Assembly (NCBI RefSeq): GCF_009923995.1
Contig: NZ_RFSK01000007.1
Location: 62,001-126,000, forward strand
Length of the DNA stretch: 64,000 bases
DNA from: Janthinobacterium sp.
Lineage (GTDB): Bacteria > Pseudomonadota > Gammaproteobacteria > Burkholderiales > Burkholderiaceae_D
Reading direction: 5' to 3'
Made by a program: the position numbers and the translations under genes. Under the pieces are notes generated by a model. The model was not told the origin of the DNA. It saw only the letters and a program-made list of their open reading frames with translations, and made no database searches. This document shows, piece by piece, positions 15,897 to 24,025 of the stretch (position 1 is its first letter; each line of letters begins with the position of its first letter).

Positions 15897-17570
15897 TCAC
15901 TTCTTGCAGCGGATCGGCACGTTCACGGAATTGCCGTCCGAGCTCAGGTTGCGGTACTGCAAGTCTTCGCTTTCGATGGCAAAGCTGGGCGTGGCGTGCA
16001 CGAAGCGCTGCTTGCAGACGGTGTCGTTGTTGATCAGTCCGCCTGACAGCATGTAGTCGCACAGGGCGAAGCGCGATTCCTCGTCGTCGAGGATCAGCAC
16101 GCGCGCCGCGCTGTACAGGGCCGATTGCAGCACTTCCGGGCTGCAGTTTTCCGGGCCCGTCAGTTTCAGATGGGTCTTCGTCTGCGTGGCCAGGCGCTGC
16201 AGCTTGACGAGGGCGGCGCGTTCCTGCTTGCGGGCAAAGTTCACCTGCGCATCGTCGCTGGCCAGGCGCAGGGCCAGCGAGGCGATTTCATCGATGGAAA
16301 TGTGCCAGGCAAAGCCTTCCAGCGTGGTGCGGATCTGGCCCGGCAGGGGATCGGCCGCATCGACTTCGCAGCGGTACTGCCCCAGGTGGGGCCGGCACAG
16401 CACGGGGATGGCAAAGGCCGAGGTGCGCTTGCCCTTGACGAATTTCTGGCTCAGGTCGCCAAAGTTCTCGTGCGTGATGGTGTCGAAGCGGGCCTGGCCA
16501 AAGCCCATCTTGACGAGGTTTTCCTTGCGCTGGCGCGAAAACAGGGCGTCGACGGCGTCGTAGATATTCTTGTTGAAGATGCGGTCCAGCGCCTGGCGCT
16601 CGTCCGGCACCTTTTCAAACACGGCGCTGGAATTGGGTGCGTTGGCGTCGATGGAAATGAGGATGAAGGGCTTGCTGTCCAGGCGCGGCGGCACGGTGGC
16701 CATGTCATTGCCGTACAGCTGCGTCAGGGCCACGTCCCACAGGGTTTCCACGCCCAGGTTGTCTGCCGCGCCGCCGTCGAACAGGTGCACGTAGGATGGC
16801 GATTCGCGCGATTCGGAACCGAGTTCCGGCACGAAACTGTTCTTCGGCCGGAAGCGCTCGAAGGTGACGGAATCGAACACCCCGGGAAAGGCGGCCGAAG
16901 TGGAGACGGCCGTGGCCAGGCGGATATCCTGGATCGGCGAATGCAGGGTGTTGTAAAAATACTCGTAAGAAAACACCACGCGCTTGCCGCCATCGGTGGC
17001 GTCCGTCGCGTTGGCGAGGAAGATGGGGCCGTCGTGGGGCAAGTCCGCATAGGTTTTCTTGTCGTACAGCACGTCGTCAAACACGTCGGACAGGAAGGAG
17101 GTGCGTGTCTTGTTGGTCAACAGCATCGTCGTCAGGTTGGCCGGCTTGAGGATGGTCTGGCCGAAGAAATCCGTTTTCAGCTTGCTGCGAAGCAAGGGCC
17201 AGTCCGTCTGCCGGCCGTGCAGCGCATAGTAGCCGCCCGCGATGGCGCCGCCCGAGACGCCGGAGATGGCCGAGGCGCCGCTGACGAGGCCGAACTGCTC
17301 CAGTTGTTCCAGCGACGCGGCCGAGAAATTGGCCGCCCGGCTGCCGCCGCCGGACAGGGCGATGCCGATGAAATGTTCGCTGGGCATGGGGTTCTGGATG
17401 CGCGCCTTGGGGGCGTCGATGCGCAGGCGCGGCGATTCCTGCACGGCAAATGTGCGGTTTTCGACGCCCCGGTTGGGCTGCAGGGCCAGCACGGTGCAGC
17501 CGCCCAGCATGGCGGCACAGCACAGCAGGGCGGGCACGGCGTGGAAGATGCGTGATCGGTGTGTAGTCAT
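15897..17570 (-). CDS. Patatin-like phospholipase lipoprotein
   Basis: A 557-residue protein with a lipoprotein signal (lipobox LGGC, Cys25) and a patatin domain: oxyanion loop SGGGSRA (73-79), nucleophile elbow GVSGG (Ser106) and catalytic DGG (Asp265). The patatin dyad is therefore complete and an active lipid acyl hydrolase is expected at the periplasmic or outer membrane face. The C-terminal 200 residues lack obvious motifs but contain several cysteines (NCSPEVLQ, FALCDYML, DTVCKQRF). ATG 17570 is chosen over the one at 17591 because it directly precedes the basic signal start MTTHRSR. Transcribed leftward, alone. Confidence 0.9.
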   Translation of the reverse strand: MTTHRSRIFHAVPALLCCAAMLGGCTVLALQPNRGVENRTFAVQESPRLRIDAPKARIQNPMPSEHFIGIALSGGGSRAANFSAASLEQLEQFGLVSGASAISGVSGGAIAGGYYALHGRQTDWPLLRSKLKTDFFGQTILKPANLTTMLLTNKTRTSFLSDVFDDVLYDKKTYADLPHDGPIFLANATDATDGGKRVVFSYEYFYNTLHSPIQDIRLATAVSTSAAFPGVFDSVTFERFRPKNSFVPELGSESRESPSYVHLFDGGAADNLGVETLWDVALTQLYGNDMATVPPRLDSKPFILISIDANAPNSSAVFEKVPDERQALDRIFNKNIYDAVDALFSRQRKENLVKMGFGQARFDTITHENFGDLSQKFVKGKRTSAFAIPVLCRPHLGQYRCEVDAADPLPGQIRTTLEGFAWHISIDEIASLALRLASDDAQVNFARKQERAALVKLQRLATQTKTHLKLTGPENCSPEVLQSALYSAARVLILDDEESRFALCDYMLSGGLINNDTVCKQRFVHATPSFAIESEDLQYRNLSSDGNSVNVPIRCKK

Positions 17571-17618
17571 TGGTTGGGAATACAGACACAAGGCGTGTGC
17601 GATTCTAGCAAAAACGCG

Positions 17619-19943
17619 TCACCTGCCCAGATGGAATGCCAGGATGGCGGCGTTGTAGCCCGCGTGCACCAGCATGGGCGCCAGCAGCGATCCGCTGCGC
17701 TCGTACGCCAGACCCGTGCACAGGCCCAGCACGAAGACGGGCAGCATCGACGCGGGCGGATGCACGATGGCAAAGAAGGCGGCGGCGACGGTAATGGCTT
17801 GCCAGGCGGGCAGGGAACGGCGCAAGCCGCCCTGCAGCAGGCCGCGGAAGATGAATTCCTCGCACAGGGGCGCGGCCAGTACCGTCAGGCCCAGCAGCCA
17901 CAGGCTGTTCCAGGGGCTGCCGGCCCAGGGCGGGGCGGCGGGCAGTTGCAGCAGGAGCATGTAGCCGATGCCGAAGAGGGCCGTCACCGCCGCGCCCGCA
18001 GCGCCCCAGCGCCACGGCTGCCGTCCCTGGGCGATGCGCGGCACGCCGGCCGTCCTGCTGCGCCAGAATACCAGGCGCACCAGCGCATACGTGAGGGCGC
18101 CGGCGGCGCCAAAGGCGATGCTCACTTGCGCCATCGGCGAGGCCACGTTGCCCTTGAGCAGGAGCAAGGCCAGGGTTTGCAGGGTGAAAAACAGCATGGC
18201 GGCGATCAGGCCGTCCGAGGCGGAAACCCTGGCCGGCGGCGAGGCGGCCGGGTCGAGCAGATACGGCATCTCGTCGCGCGCCTTTTGCCACAGCGCCGCG
18301 GCCAGCGCCGCCGTCAGCACGACGAACACCAGCTGCTGCACCAAGCTGCCGGCCGCCAGCGCGGCGATGTACAGGCTGGTGAGCAGCAGATACAGATACA
18401 TATAGGTGGGACGCACCTTGGTCGTCGCCTCGGTGGCCAGCGGGTCGCTGGCAAACACGCCCAGCGCCACGGCGATGATCGAATACAGGGGAATGCCGGC
18501 CAGGGCCAGCAGCATCAGCCCCGCCATCGGCCACTGCCAGGCGGACTGCCAGGCCAGCGCCACGCCGAACAGCAGCGTGGGGTACACCATGGCCAGCACG
18601 GCCCACAGCTGCGCCTTTTGCCGCAGCGCCCGCTCGACGGAAACGGGAAAGGTGTACAGCAGCCACAGCGCGGCACCTTCCTTGTTGAGGGTCTGGAAGG
18701 CCGACATCATCAGCACATAGCTGCCGAGGAAAAAGCCCGTCGAGGCCAGCAGGGCGGGACTGGCCAGCAGCGCATGCACGTCGCGCGCCTGGCCCGAGAA
18801 CAGGGCCTGGCCGCCGAGGATCAGCAACGGCAGCAGCAGGGTTTGCACGAGAAAATTGCGGTCGCGCAAGAGCAAGGTCAGTTCGCGGCGCTGGATCACC
18901 GTGCCGATGCCGGCGCGCCACTTGCCAGCAGGCTGGGCCGCCGGAGAGCGCTTGCGGCTGGCTTCGCGCTGGCCCGCGCCCACCACGCCGTGGCGCAGCT
19001 GGCGGCGCAGGATGGCCATGCCCAGCAGCATCAACAGCAGTACTTGCGCCAGCAGCAGGGCGGCCGGCAGCGCGGCTGCCGCACCGTGGGCATTGAGCAT
19101 GGTGACCAGCAGGCCGGGCGGCGTCCAGGCGCTCCAGGCGGGCATGGATGCCGCCCACGCGTGGGCAAGGCCGCCCGTGCCCATGCCGAAGGACATACCT
19201 ATGTACATGGGAAATATGCCGGCCACGGAGACCAGCGCCTGCAGGTTGCCCAGCTGGGCGGGGCTGAGCGACAGGCGCAAGCCCGTGTCGACCAGGGTGC
19301 GCAGCATGGCCGCCAGGGCCAGCAGGAGCAGGCAGGCGAGCAGGCCCGACAGCGGTGCAAGCCAGCCCTGGCCCGAGTACCAGGCGATCATGCTGGTGCT
19401 GGGCCACAGCACCAGCAAGCCGACCGGGTTGACCAGCGTGCGTTCCAGCACGCGCGCCCACAGCAGCGTGCCTTTCTCCACCGGCAAGGTGACCAGCCAC
19501 TCCAGGTCCCAGTCCGGCTTCGACAGTTCGCCCATGCCCAGCGGCAGCAACAGGCTCACCAGCCACAGCAGCGCCAATTGCAGGGTCAGGGCGCCGGCCA
19601 GCGCCGTACTGAATGGCTGCTCGATCAGGTGGGCGATGACGGGCGCCAGCACGCGCTCGCCCGCCTGCATGCTGCCTTCCGCCTGGCAGGCGGCCACCTG
19701 GTCGAGCTGGCAATGCATGTTCAGCAGGTTGTGGCGGGCGATGTTGCCGGAGGAGAGCAGCATGGGCAAGAGCAGCAGCGCGCCCAGCAGCCAGCGTCCC
19801 CGTTTCTTGCCGGGCGTGGCGGCGCGGCTGGAGCTGCCTTTCTTGAAAGACAGTCCCTTGCCGCTGACGTTGAGCAGGCGCTGCAGGCGCAAACGGGTCA
19901 GCAGCCAGACGGCGCGCCAGGTGGCGGGCGGATGCGGCATCAT
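17619..19943 (-). CDS. ABC permease fused to CPBP intramembrane protease
   Basis: A 774-residue polytopic protein. Residues about 1-550 look like an ABC-2 type permease with many helices. The C-terminal part carries all three CPBP (Abi/Rce1) motifs: EEFIFRG (Glu695, Glu696, Arg700), FAIVH (His728) and HAGYN (His760, Asn764). The protein therefore combines an exporter membrane subunit with a probable glutamate-type intramembrane protease. The start overlaps the stop of the ATPase gene, so the two are coupled. NatAB-like Na+ efflux or bacteriocin/peptide export with processing are both possible. Substrate unknown. Confidence 0.85.
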   Translation of the reverse strand: MMPHPPATWRAVWLLTRLRLQRLLNVSGKGLSFKKGSSSRAATPGKKRGRWLLGALLLLPMLLSSGNIARHNLLNMHCQLDQVAACQAEGSMQAGERVLAPVIAHLIEQPFSTALAGALTLQLALLWLVSLLLPLGMGELSKPDWDLEWLVTLPVEKGTLLWARVLERTLVNPVGLLVLWPSTSMIAWYSGQGWLAPLSGLLACLLLLALAAMLRTLVDTGLRLSLSPAQLGNLQALVSVAGIFPMYIGMSFGMGTGGLAHAWAASMPAWSAWTPPGLLVTMLNAHGAAAALPAALLLAQVLLLMLLGMAILRRQLRHGVVGAGQREASRKRSPAAQPAGKWRAGIGTVIQRRELTLLLRDRNFLVQTLLLPLLILGGQALFSGQARDVHALLASPALLASTGFFLGSYVLMMSAFQTLNKEGAALWLLYTFPVSVERALRQKAQLWAVLAMVYPTLLFGVALAWQSAWQWPMAGLMLLALAGIPLYSIIAVALGVFASDPLATEATTKVRPTYMYLYLLLTSLYIAALAAGSLVQQLVFVVLTAALAAALWQKARDEMPYLLDPAASPPARVSASDGLIAAMLFFTLQTLALLLLKGNVASPMAQVSIAFGAAGALTYALVRLVFWRSRTAGVPRIAQGRQPWRWGAAGAAVTALFGIGYMLLLQLPAAPPWAGSPWNSLWLLGLTVLAAPLCEEFIFRGLLQGGLRRSLPAWQAITVAAAFFAIVHPPASMLPVFVLGLCTGLAYERSGSLLAPMLVHAGYNAAILAFHLGR

Positions 19944-20686
19944 GCGGCCGCATCCGCTGCGGGGGCCGCTTCATCGGTGAGCTGCAGGAAGATGTCTTCC
20001 AGGCTGCCATTGCTGGACAGGCGCTGCCGGATATCGTCCAGGCTGCCCGTGGCGGCCAGTGCGCCCCGGTGGATGATGGCCACGCGGCTGCACAGCTTTT
20101 GCGCCATGTCGAGCAAATGCGTGGAAACGAAGATGGTGGTGCCGGCGGCGGCGATGCGCAGCAGCCGTTCCTGCACGTCGCGCGAGGCGCGCGGGTCGAG
20201 GCCGTTGATCGGTTCATCGAGGATCAGCACGGCCGGGTCGTGGATCAGGGCGCAGGCCAGGCCCAGCTTTTTCTTCATGCCCAGCGAGTAATTCACGGCG
20301 AAATCCTCGCTCGCGTCGTCCAGGCCAAATTCCGTCAGCAGGCGCGCCGCGCGGGCGACCGCTTCCGTCCGTGCATAGCCATGCATTTCGGCCACGAACT
20401 GCAGGATTTCGCGGCCCCGCAAATAATCGTAGAAGATGGGATTGTCCGGCAGATAGCCCACCTTGCGCTTGACGGCGGCGCCATCGCGGTGGCAATCGAG
20501 GCCATCGATGAGCACGCGGCCGCCGCTGGGCACGAGGATGCCCATCAGCATGCGGATGGTGGTGGTCTTGCCCGCCCCGTTCGGCCCCAGGAAGCCGAAG
20601 ACTTCGCCCTTGCCCACTTGCAAGGTGAGCGGCTTGACGGCCTCGAAACTGCCGTACTGTTTGGATAGACCTTCAAAGGCGATCAT
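19940..20686 (-). CDS. ABC transporter ATP-binding protein
   Basis: A 248-residue ATPase of the DRA/NatA type (MIAFEGLSKQYGSFEAVKPLTLQVGKGE). Walker A is GPNGAGKTT (about residues 36-44), the signature region NYSLGMKKKLGLACALIHDP, Walker B AVLILDEPINGLDP, and the H-loop STHLL. ATG 20686 has AGGATG upstream and matches the family start; an upstream extension to 20794 is not credible. It overlaps the permease-CPBP gene by four bases and must energise that permease. Confidence 0.93.
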   Translation of the reverse strand: MIAFEGLSKQYGSFEAVKPLTLQVGKGEVFGFLGPNGAGKTTTIRMLMGILVPSGGRVLIDGLDCHRDGAAVKRKVGYLPDNPIFYDYLRGREILQFVAEMHGYARTEAVARAARLLTEFGLDDASEDFAVNYSLGMKKKLGLACALIHDPAVLILDEPINGLDPRASRDVQERLLRIAAAGTTIFVSTHLLDMAQKLCSRVAIIHRGALAATGSLDDIRQRLSSNGSLEDIFLQLTDEAAPAADAAA

Positions 20687-20732
20687 CGTGCATCCTGAAA
20701 AATTAACAAGTTGCAAGATGATAGCGTGCCCG

Positions 20733-21431
20733 TCAGGGAGTGCCAAATGCGGCCAGCAGGCGCCGCTCGCCGGTCTGTGTGATGCGCAGGGCACGGCTGT
20801 CGAGTTCGCGCTCGGCCCAGCCCTGGCGCAGGGCCAGCTGCAGGATGGCGGCCCCCAGCGCGCCTCCCAGGTGCGCGCGCCGCTCGCTCCAGTCCAGGCA
20901 GGGACAGGCGAAGCGGCGCCGCTGGCGCTGCAGTTGCTGCACGTCGATGCCCAGCGCCGCCATGCCTGCGGCTCCCGCAGCGGTCACGCGGTAGTCGCCG
21001 CCTGCATCCTGCAGCCAGCCGTGCGCATGCAACTGGTCGTGCAGGGTCACCGCCACCGTGCCGGCCATGTGGTCGTAACAGGTGCGCGCGTGGCGCAAAC
21101 GGTCCGGCGTGGAGGGCGAGAAGGGTTGCCGGGGCACGCCGGCCACCACCAGCAGCGCTTCCAGGGCTTGCCCGACCTCGGCGCTGGCCAGGCGGTAATA
21201 GCGGTGCTTGCCTTGCGCCAGCATGCTCAGCAATCCATCCTCGCGCAGGCGGGCTAGGTGCGCGCTGGCCGTCGAGGCGCCCACTTCGGCCAGGGCCGCC
21301 AATTCCGTCGCCGTGCGCGCATGGCCGTCGAGCAGGCTGCACAGCATGCGCGCGCGGGCCGGTTCGGCGATGGCGCCGGCCAGCTGCGCCAGGCTCATGT
21401 CGGCGGTGGTTGGGGGAAGGGTGTCATCCAT
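20733..21431 (-). CDS. ArsR/SmtB-type winged-helix regulator with C-terminal extension
   Basis: A 232-residue regulator. Residues about 12-90 form an ArsR-type winged helix (LAGAIAEPARARMLCSLLDG, ELAALAEVGASTASAHLARLREDGLLSMLAQGKHRYYRLA). Residues 100-232 form an additional domain with cysteines (ARTCYDHMAG and RRRFACPCLDWSERRAHLGGALG). This long ArsR form with CPCLDWSERR is common in proteobacteria, often beside P450 or monooxygenase genes. It is divergent from the P450 gene with 76 bases between, and is the likely repressor of that pair. The inducer is unknown. Confidence 0.88.
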   Translation of the reverse strand: MDDTLPPTTADMSLAQLAGAIAEPARARMLCSLLDGHARTATELAALAEVGASTASAHLARLREDGLLSMLAQGKHRYYRLASAEVGQALEALLVVAGVPRQPFSPSTPDRLRHARTCYDHMAGTVAVTLHDQLHAHGWLQDAGGDYRVTAAGAAGMAALGIDVQQLQRQRRRFACPCLDWSERRAHLGGALGAAILQLALRQGWAERELDSRALRITQTGERRLLAAFGTP

Positions 21432-21507
21432 GATTCGTCCGCTGGCGAAGTGTTGTGGTGGAGGAGGCAGCATACTCGCCTCCCTTGATCACCGCAATGG
21501 AAGCGCC

Positions 21508-22677
21508 ATGTTCCCCAACGATCCCGTCGACGCGCTCGCCGCCGTCTCCCACGCCGCACCCTATGCTTACTATCGCCGCCTGGCGGCCGGTCCGCCCTTG
21601 TACTTCGATGCGCCCCTGAACTGCTGGCTGGCGGCGGGCGCGGCGGGTGTGCATGCCGTGCTGGCGCATCCGGATTGCCGCGTGCGCCCGCCTGGCATGG
21701 CCGTGCCGCCCACCCTGGCGGGCACGCCGTGCGGAGCGATTTTTGCCGAACTGGTGCGCATGAACGAGGGCGAGCGCCATGCCGCGCCGAAGCGGGCGCT
21801 GGCGGCAGCGCTGGGCCAGGTGGACTTGCCGCGCCTGCATGCGCGCACGCTGCGCATGGCACGGGAGCGGCCGCCCGCCAGCGCCACGGCGCTGAACGCC
21901 TCGCTCTTTGAGTTGCCCTTGTTTGCCATGGCCGATGTGTTGGGCTTTGCGCCCGCGCACTGGCCGGCCCTGGCCGCATGGACGCGCGATTTCGTCGCCT
22001 GTCTATCGCCGCTGAGTAGTAGCGCCCAGCTGGCCGGCGCGCAGGAAGCGGCCGCAGCGCTGTTGCAACGTTTTACTATCTTGCTCAATGAGGGCCCGGC
22101 GCGGCCCGGCAGTTTGCTGGCCGCCGTGCTGGCGCACGCGCGGGCAGCGGGCTGGCACGCGGCGGGCGGCATACTGGTCAATCTGGTGGGCTTGTTGTCG
22201 CAGACCTGCGACGCCACGGCGGGCTTGCTGGGCAATGCCGTGATTGCCTTGCGCACGCAGCCTGGACTGCACGCGCAACTGCGCGCGGCGCCGCAGCTGT
22301 GGCCAGCCATGCTGCGCGAAGTGAGCCGGCACGATCCGTCCATCCACAACACGCGCCGCTACACGGCTTGCTCGGTGGAAATCAATGGCGTGACGGTGCC
22401 GCAGGACCAGATGATGCTCGTCGTGCTGGCCAGCGCCTGTCACGATGCCAGGATGCATGCCGAGCCGGAGCGTTTTCTGCTGCGGCGGACCGCGCTGGTG
22501 CTCGATGGATTTGGCCACGGGCGCCATGCCTGTCCGGGTACGGCCCTGGCGCAGGCCATCGCCGGCGCCTGCGCCCAGGCATGGGCCGAGCTGCTGCACG
22601 GCATGCCGCTGGCATGGACTTACCAGGCGTCGCCGAATGCGCGCATCCCCGTCTTTAAGCGAGGAGAAATAGCATGA
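21508..22677 (+). CDS. Cytochrome P450
   Basis: A 389-residue soluble class I bacterial P450. The heme-thiolate loop FGHGRHACPG is intact (Cys342). The K-helix ExxR is present in REVSRHDPS, and the I-helix reads LSQTCDATAGLLGN, giving an Asp-Ala-Thr in place of the usual acid/alcohol pair. No ferredoxin or reductase gene is adjacent, so electrons must come from elsewhere. ATG 21508 gives a normal N terminus. The stop overlaps the monooxygenase start in ATGA, so the pair is co-translated. Substrate cannot be predicted. Confidence 0.9.
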   Translation: MFPNDPVDALAAVSHAAPYAYYRRLAAGPPLYFDAPLNCWLAAGAAGVHAVLAHPDCRVRPPGMAVPPTLAGTPCGAIFAELVRMNEGERHAAPKRALAAALGQVDLPRLHARTLRMARERPPASATALNASLFELPLFAMADVLGFAPAHWPALAAWTRDFVACLSPLSSSAQLAGAQEAAAALLQRFTILLNEGPARPGSLLAAVLAHARAAGWHAAGGILVNLVGLLSQTCDATAGLLGNAVIALRTQPGLHAQLRAAPQLWPAMLREVSRHDPSIHNTRRYTACSVEINGVTVPQDQMMLVVLASACHDARMHAEPERFLLRRTALVLDGFGHGRHACPGTALAQAIAGACAQAWAELLHGMPLAWTYQASPNARIPVFKRGEIA

Positions 22678-23021
22678 TTGCCGTGATCTTTGAAGTGTGG
22701 CCCAGCGCCGATGGGCGCCAGGAGTACCTGGACCTGGCCGCGTCCCTGCGCCCCTTGCTCGACAACATCGAAGGTTTCATTTCCATCGAGCGCTTCAGCA
22801 GCCTGAGCGCGCCGGGCAAAGTGCTGTCGCTTTCCTTTTTCCGCGACGAGGCGGCGCTGGCGCAGTGGCGGCAGCTGGAGGCGCACCGCGCGGCGCAGTC
22901 GGCGGGCCGGCAGGGCCTGTTTGACGATTACCGCCTGCGCATCGCGAGCGTGGTGCGCGATTACGGCATGCTGGAGCGGCATGAGGCGCCAGCCGACAGC
23001 CGGCTGCGCCACGAGTCCTAG
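22674..23021 (+). CDS. Antibiotic biosynthesis monooxygenase (ABM) domain protein
   Basis: A 115-residue ABM-fold (dimeric alpha-beta barrel) protein: MIAVIFEVWPSADGRQEYLDLAASLRPLLDNIEGFISIERF and LSLSFFRDEAALAQWRQLEAHRAAQ. Members are cofactor-independent monooxygenases, heme-degrading enzymes or simple small-molecule binders. It overlaps the P450 gene by four bases and shares its ArsR neighbour, so the trio probably handles one small hydrophobic compound. No heme-degradation triad can be assigned with confidence. Confidence 0.85.
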   Translation: MIAVIFEVWPSADGRQEYLDLAASLRPLLDNIEGFISIERFSSLSAPGKVLSLSFFRDEAALAQWRQLEAHRAAQSAGRQGLFDDYRLRIASVVRDYGMLERHEAPADSRLRHES

Positions 23022-23038
23022 CCGTTAGCGGTCAGCGC

Positions 23039-23491
23039 TCAGCGGGGCAGGGCGGCCTGCGTGATCTTCACTTTCACGCGGTAGACAGGTTCGGCCGCGT
23101 TCAGCGCGGGCGGCGTGGCCGGGTCGACGTCGAGCAGGGTAAATGTCAGGTGCTGGACGGTGACGGAACTGGCGCCGCCGGGCATGGAGTCGGACAGGAC
23201 GATATCGGTGGCGCCTGCGCTGTTGAGCAAGCTGAAACTGTAGCTGACGTAGCCTTTCCACACGCACACGGCGCCCTTGCGGCAGCGGCTGTCGTTGACG
23301 CGCTCCAGTTTCAAGGTGTCGGTGGCCGTGATGGCCACCTGCTGGCCCGGCGAGAGCACGTGGGTGACGCTGCGCGGCGTGTTTTCCGCGTCGCCGGCGC
23401 TGCCGGCCGCGCCGCAGCCGGCCAGCACGGCCAGGCAGGCGATGAGCAGGGGGAGCAGCAGGGTTCGATAAGAGCGGTTCAGGTAATGCAT
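23039..23491 (-). CDS. Putative lipoprotein with DSRC...CVW motif
   Basis: A 150-residue predicted lipoprotein: basic start, hydrophobic core and lipobox LAGC (about residue 26). The mature part is a small beta-rich domain with NDSRCRKGAVCVWKGYVSYSF, a recurrent motif in hypothetical exported proteins (two cysteines probably disulphide-linked), followed by strands LTFTLLDVDP and YRVKVKITQ. No function is known to me. It is convergent with the ABM gene. The upstream region holds a candidate Fur box, suggesting iron regulation. Confidence 0.72.
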   Translation of the reverse strand: MHYLNRSYRTLLLPLLIACLAVLAGCGAAGSAGDAENTPRSVTHVLSPGQQVAITATDTLKLERVNDSRCRKGAVCVWKGYVSYSFSLLNSAGATDIVLSDSMPGGASSVTVQHLTFTLLDVDPATPPALNAAEPVYRVKVKITQAALPR

Positions 23492-23541
23492 GCTTTTCCT
23501 TTCAGATGGAGCGTCCTCGGCGTGGCGTGCACGCAAGAGAT

Positions 23542-23560
23542 GAAAATGATAATAACAAAA
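23542..23560 (-). promoter_or_regulatory. Candidate Fur box upstream of the lipoprotein gene
   Basis: GAAAATGATAATAACAAAA matches the 19-base Fur consensus GATAATGATAATCATTATC at 13 of 19 positions, with the left twelve almost perfect. It lies 51-69 bases upstream of the lipoprotein start, a sensible promoter position. By-eye match only. Confidence 0.4.
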
Positions 23561-23669
23561 TGATATTTTTCCGGCGCACTCCTGGCGCGCTGCGGATGAA
23601 TTGATGCGCCAGCCACGCGGCACACCGATTACTGCGTAGAATGGCTGTTTTGAAAATCAGGAAACAACC

Positions 23670-23936
23670 ATGAAAAAAACCGACCTGGCCAAAAGCGATG
23701 CCAAGAAATTGATGGGAAAGATGCACGTTCCCGGCGCCGGTGCATTCGGTAAGGAAGCGGTGGTCATCGACCGCCGCGAACAGCGCAAGCGCGACCAGGC
23801 CCTGGGCCTGGTGCCATTCGCCGTCAAGCTCAACAGCGATCTGGTCTTGCAATTGCAGACCATCGCCAAGGAGCGCGGCGCGGATCTGAATGAAGTCGTT
23901 GCCGAACTGATCACCAAGGGCTTGGCTGCAGCTTAA
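23670..23936 (+). CDS. Small basic hypothetical protein with helix-rich C terminus
   Basis: An 88-residue cytosolic protein. The N-terminal half is basic and probably flexible (MKKTDLAKSDAKKLMGKMHVPG, DRREQRKRDQA). The C-terminal half (VPFAVKLNSDLVLQLQTIAKERGADLNEVVAELITKGLAAA) looks like a strand followed by two helices, the pattern of a ribbon-helix-helix DNA-binding fold. A good start is followed by a strong terminator, so the gene is real. I do not recognise a named family. A DNA- or RNA-binding role is inference from the fold pattern and charge. Confidence 0.7.
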   Translation: MKKTDLAKSDAKKLMGKMHVPGAGAFGKEAVVIDRREQRKRDQALGLVPFAVKLNSDLVLQLQTIAKERGADLNEVVAELITKGLAAA

Positions 23937-23981
23937 CGGCCGACAATGTTTATCTGTTGATAAACATCAAGGTTCAAAACT

Positions 23982-24005
23982 AAAAGGCGCCTTGCGGCGC
24001 CTTTT
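23982..24005. terminator. Bidirectional rho-independent terminator
   Basis: AAAAGGCGCC (23982-23991), loop TTGC, GGCGCCTTTT (23996-24005). It serves both the small protein gene and the convergent rpoH. Confidence 0.92.
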
Positions 24006-24025
24006 ACATTACGGCATTGCTTGGA

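Noticed and set aside
17559-20291. Very long open frame (about 910 codons) antisense to the permease-CPBP gene
   Set aside because: Gln/Arg/Gly-rich translation typical of an antisense frame in high-GC DNA; the opposite strand has full CPBP and ABC motifs. The same applies to long antisense frames over ftsI, ctaA and murE.
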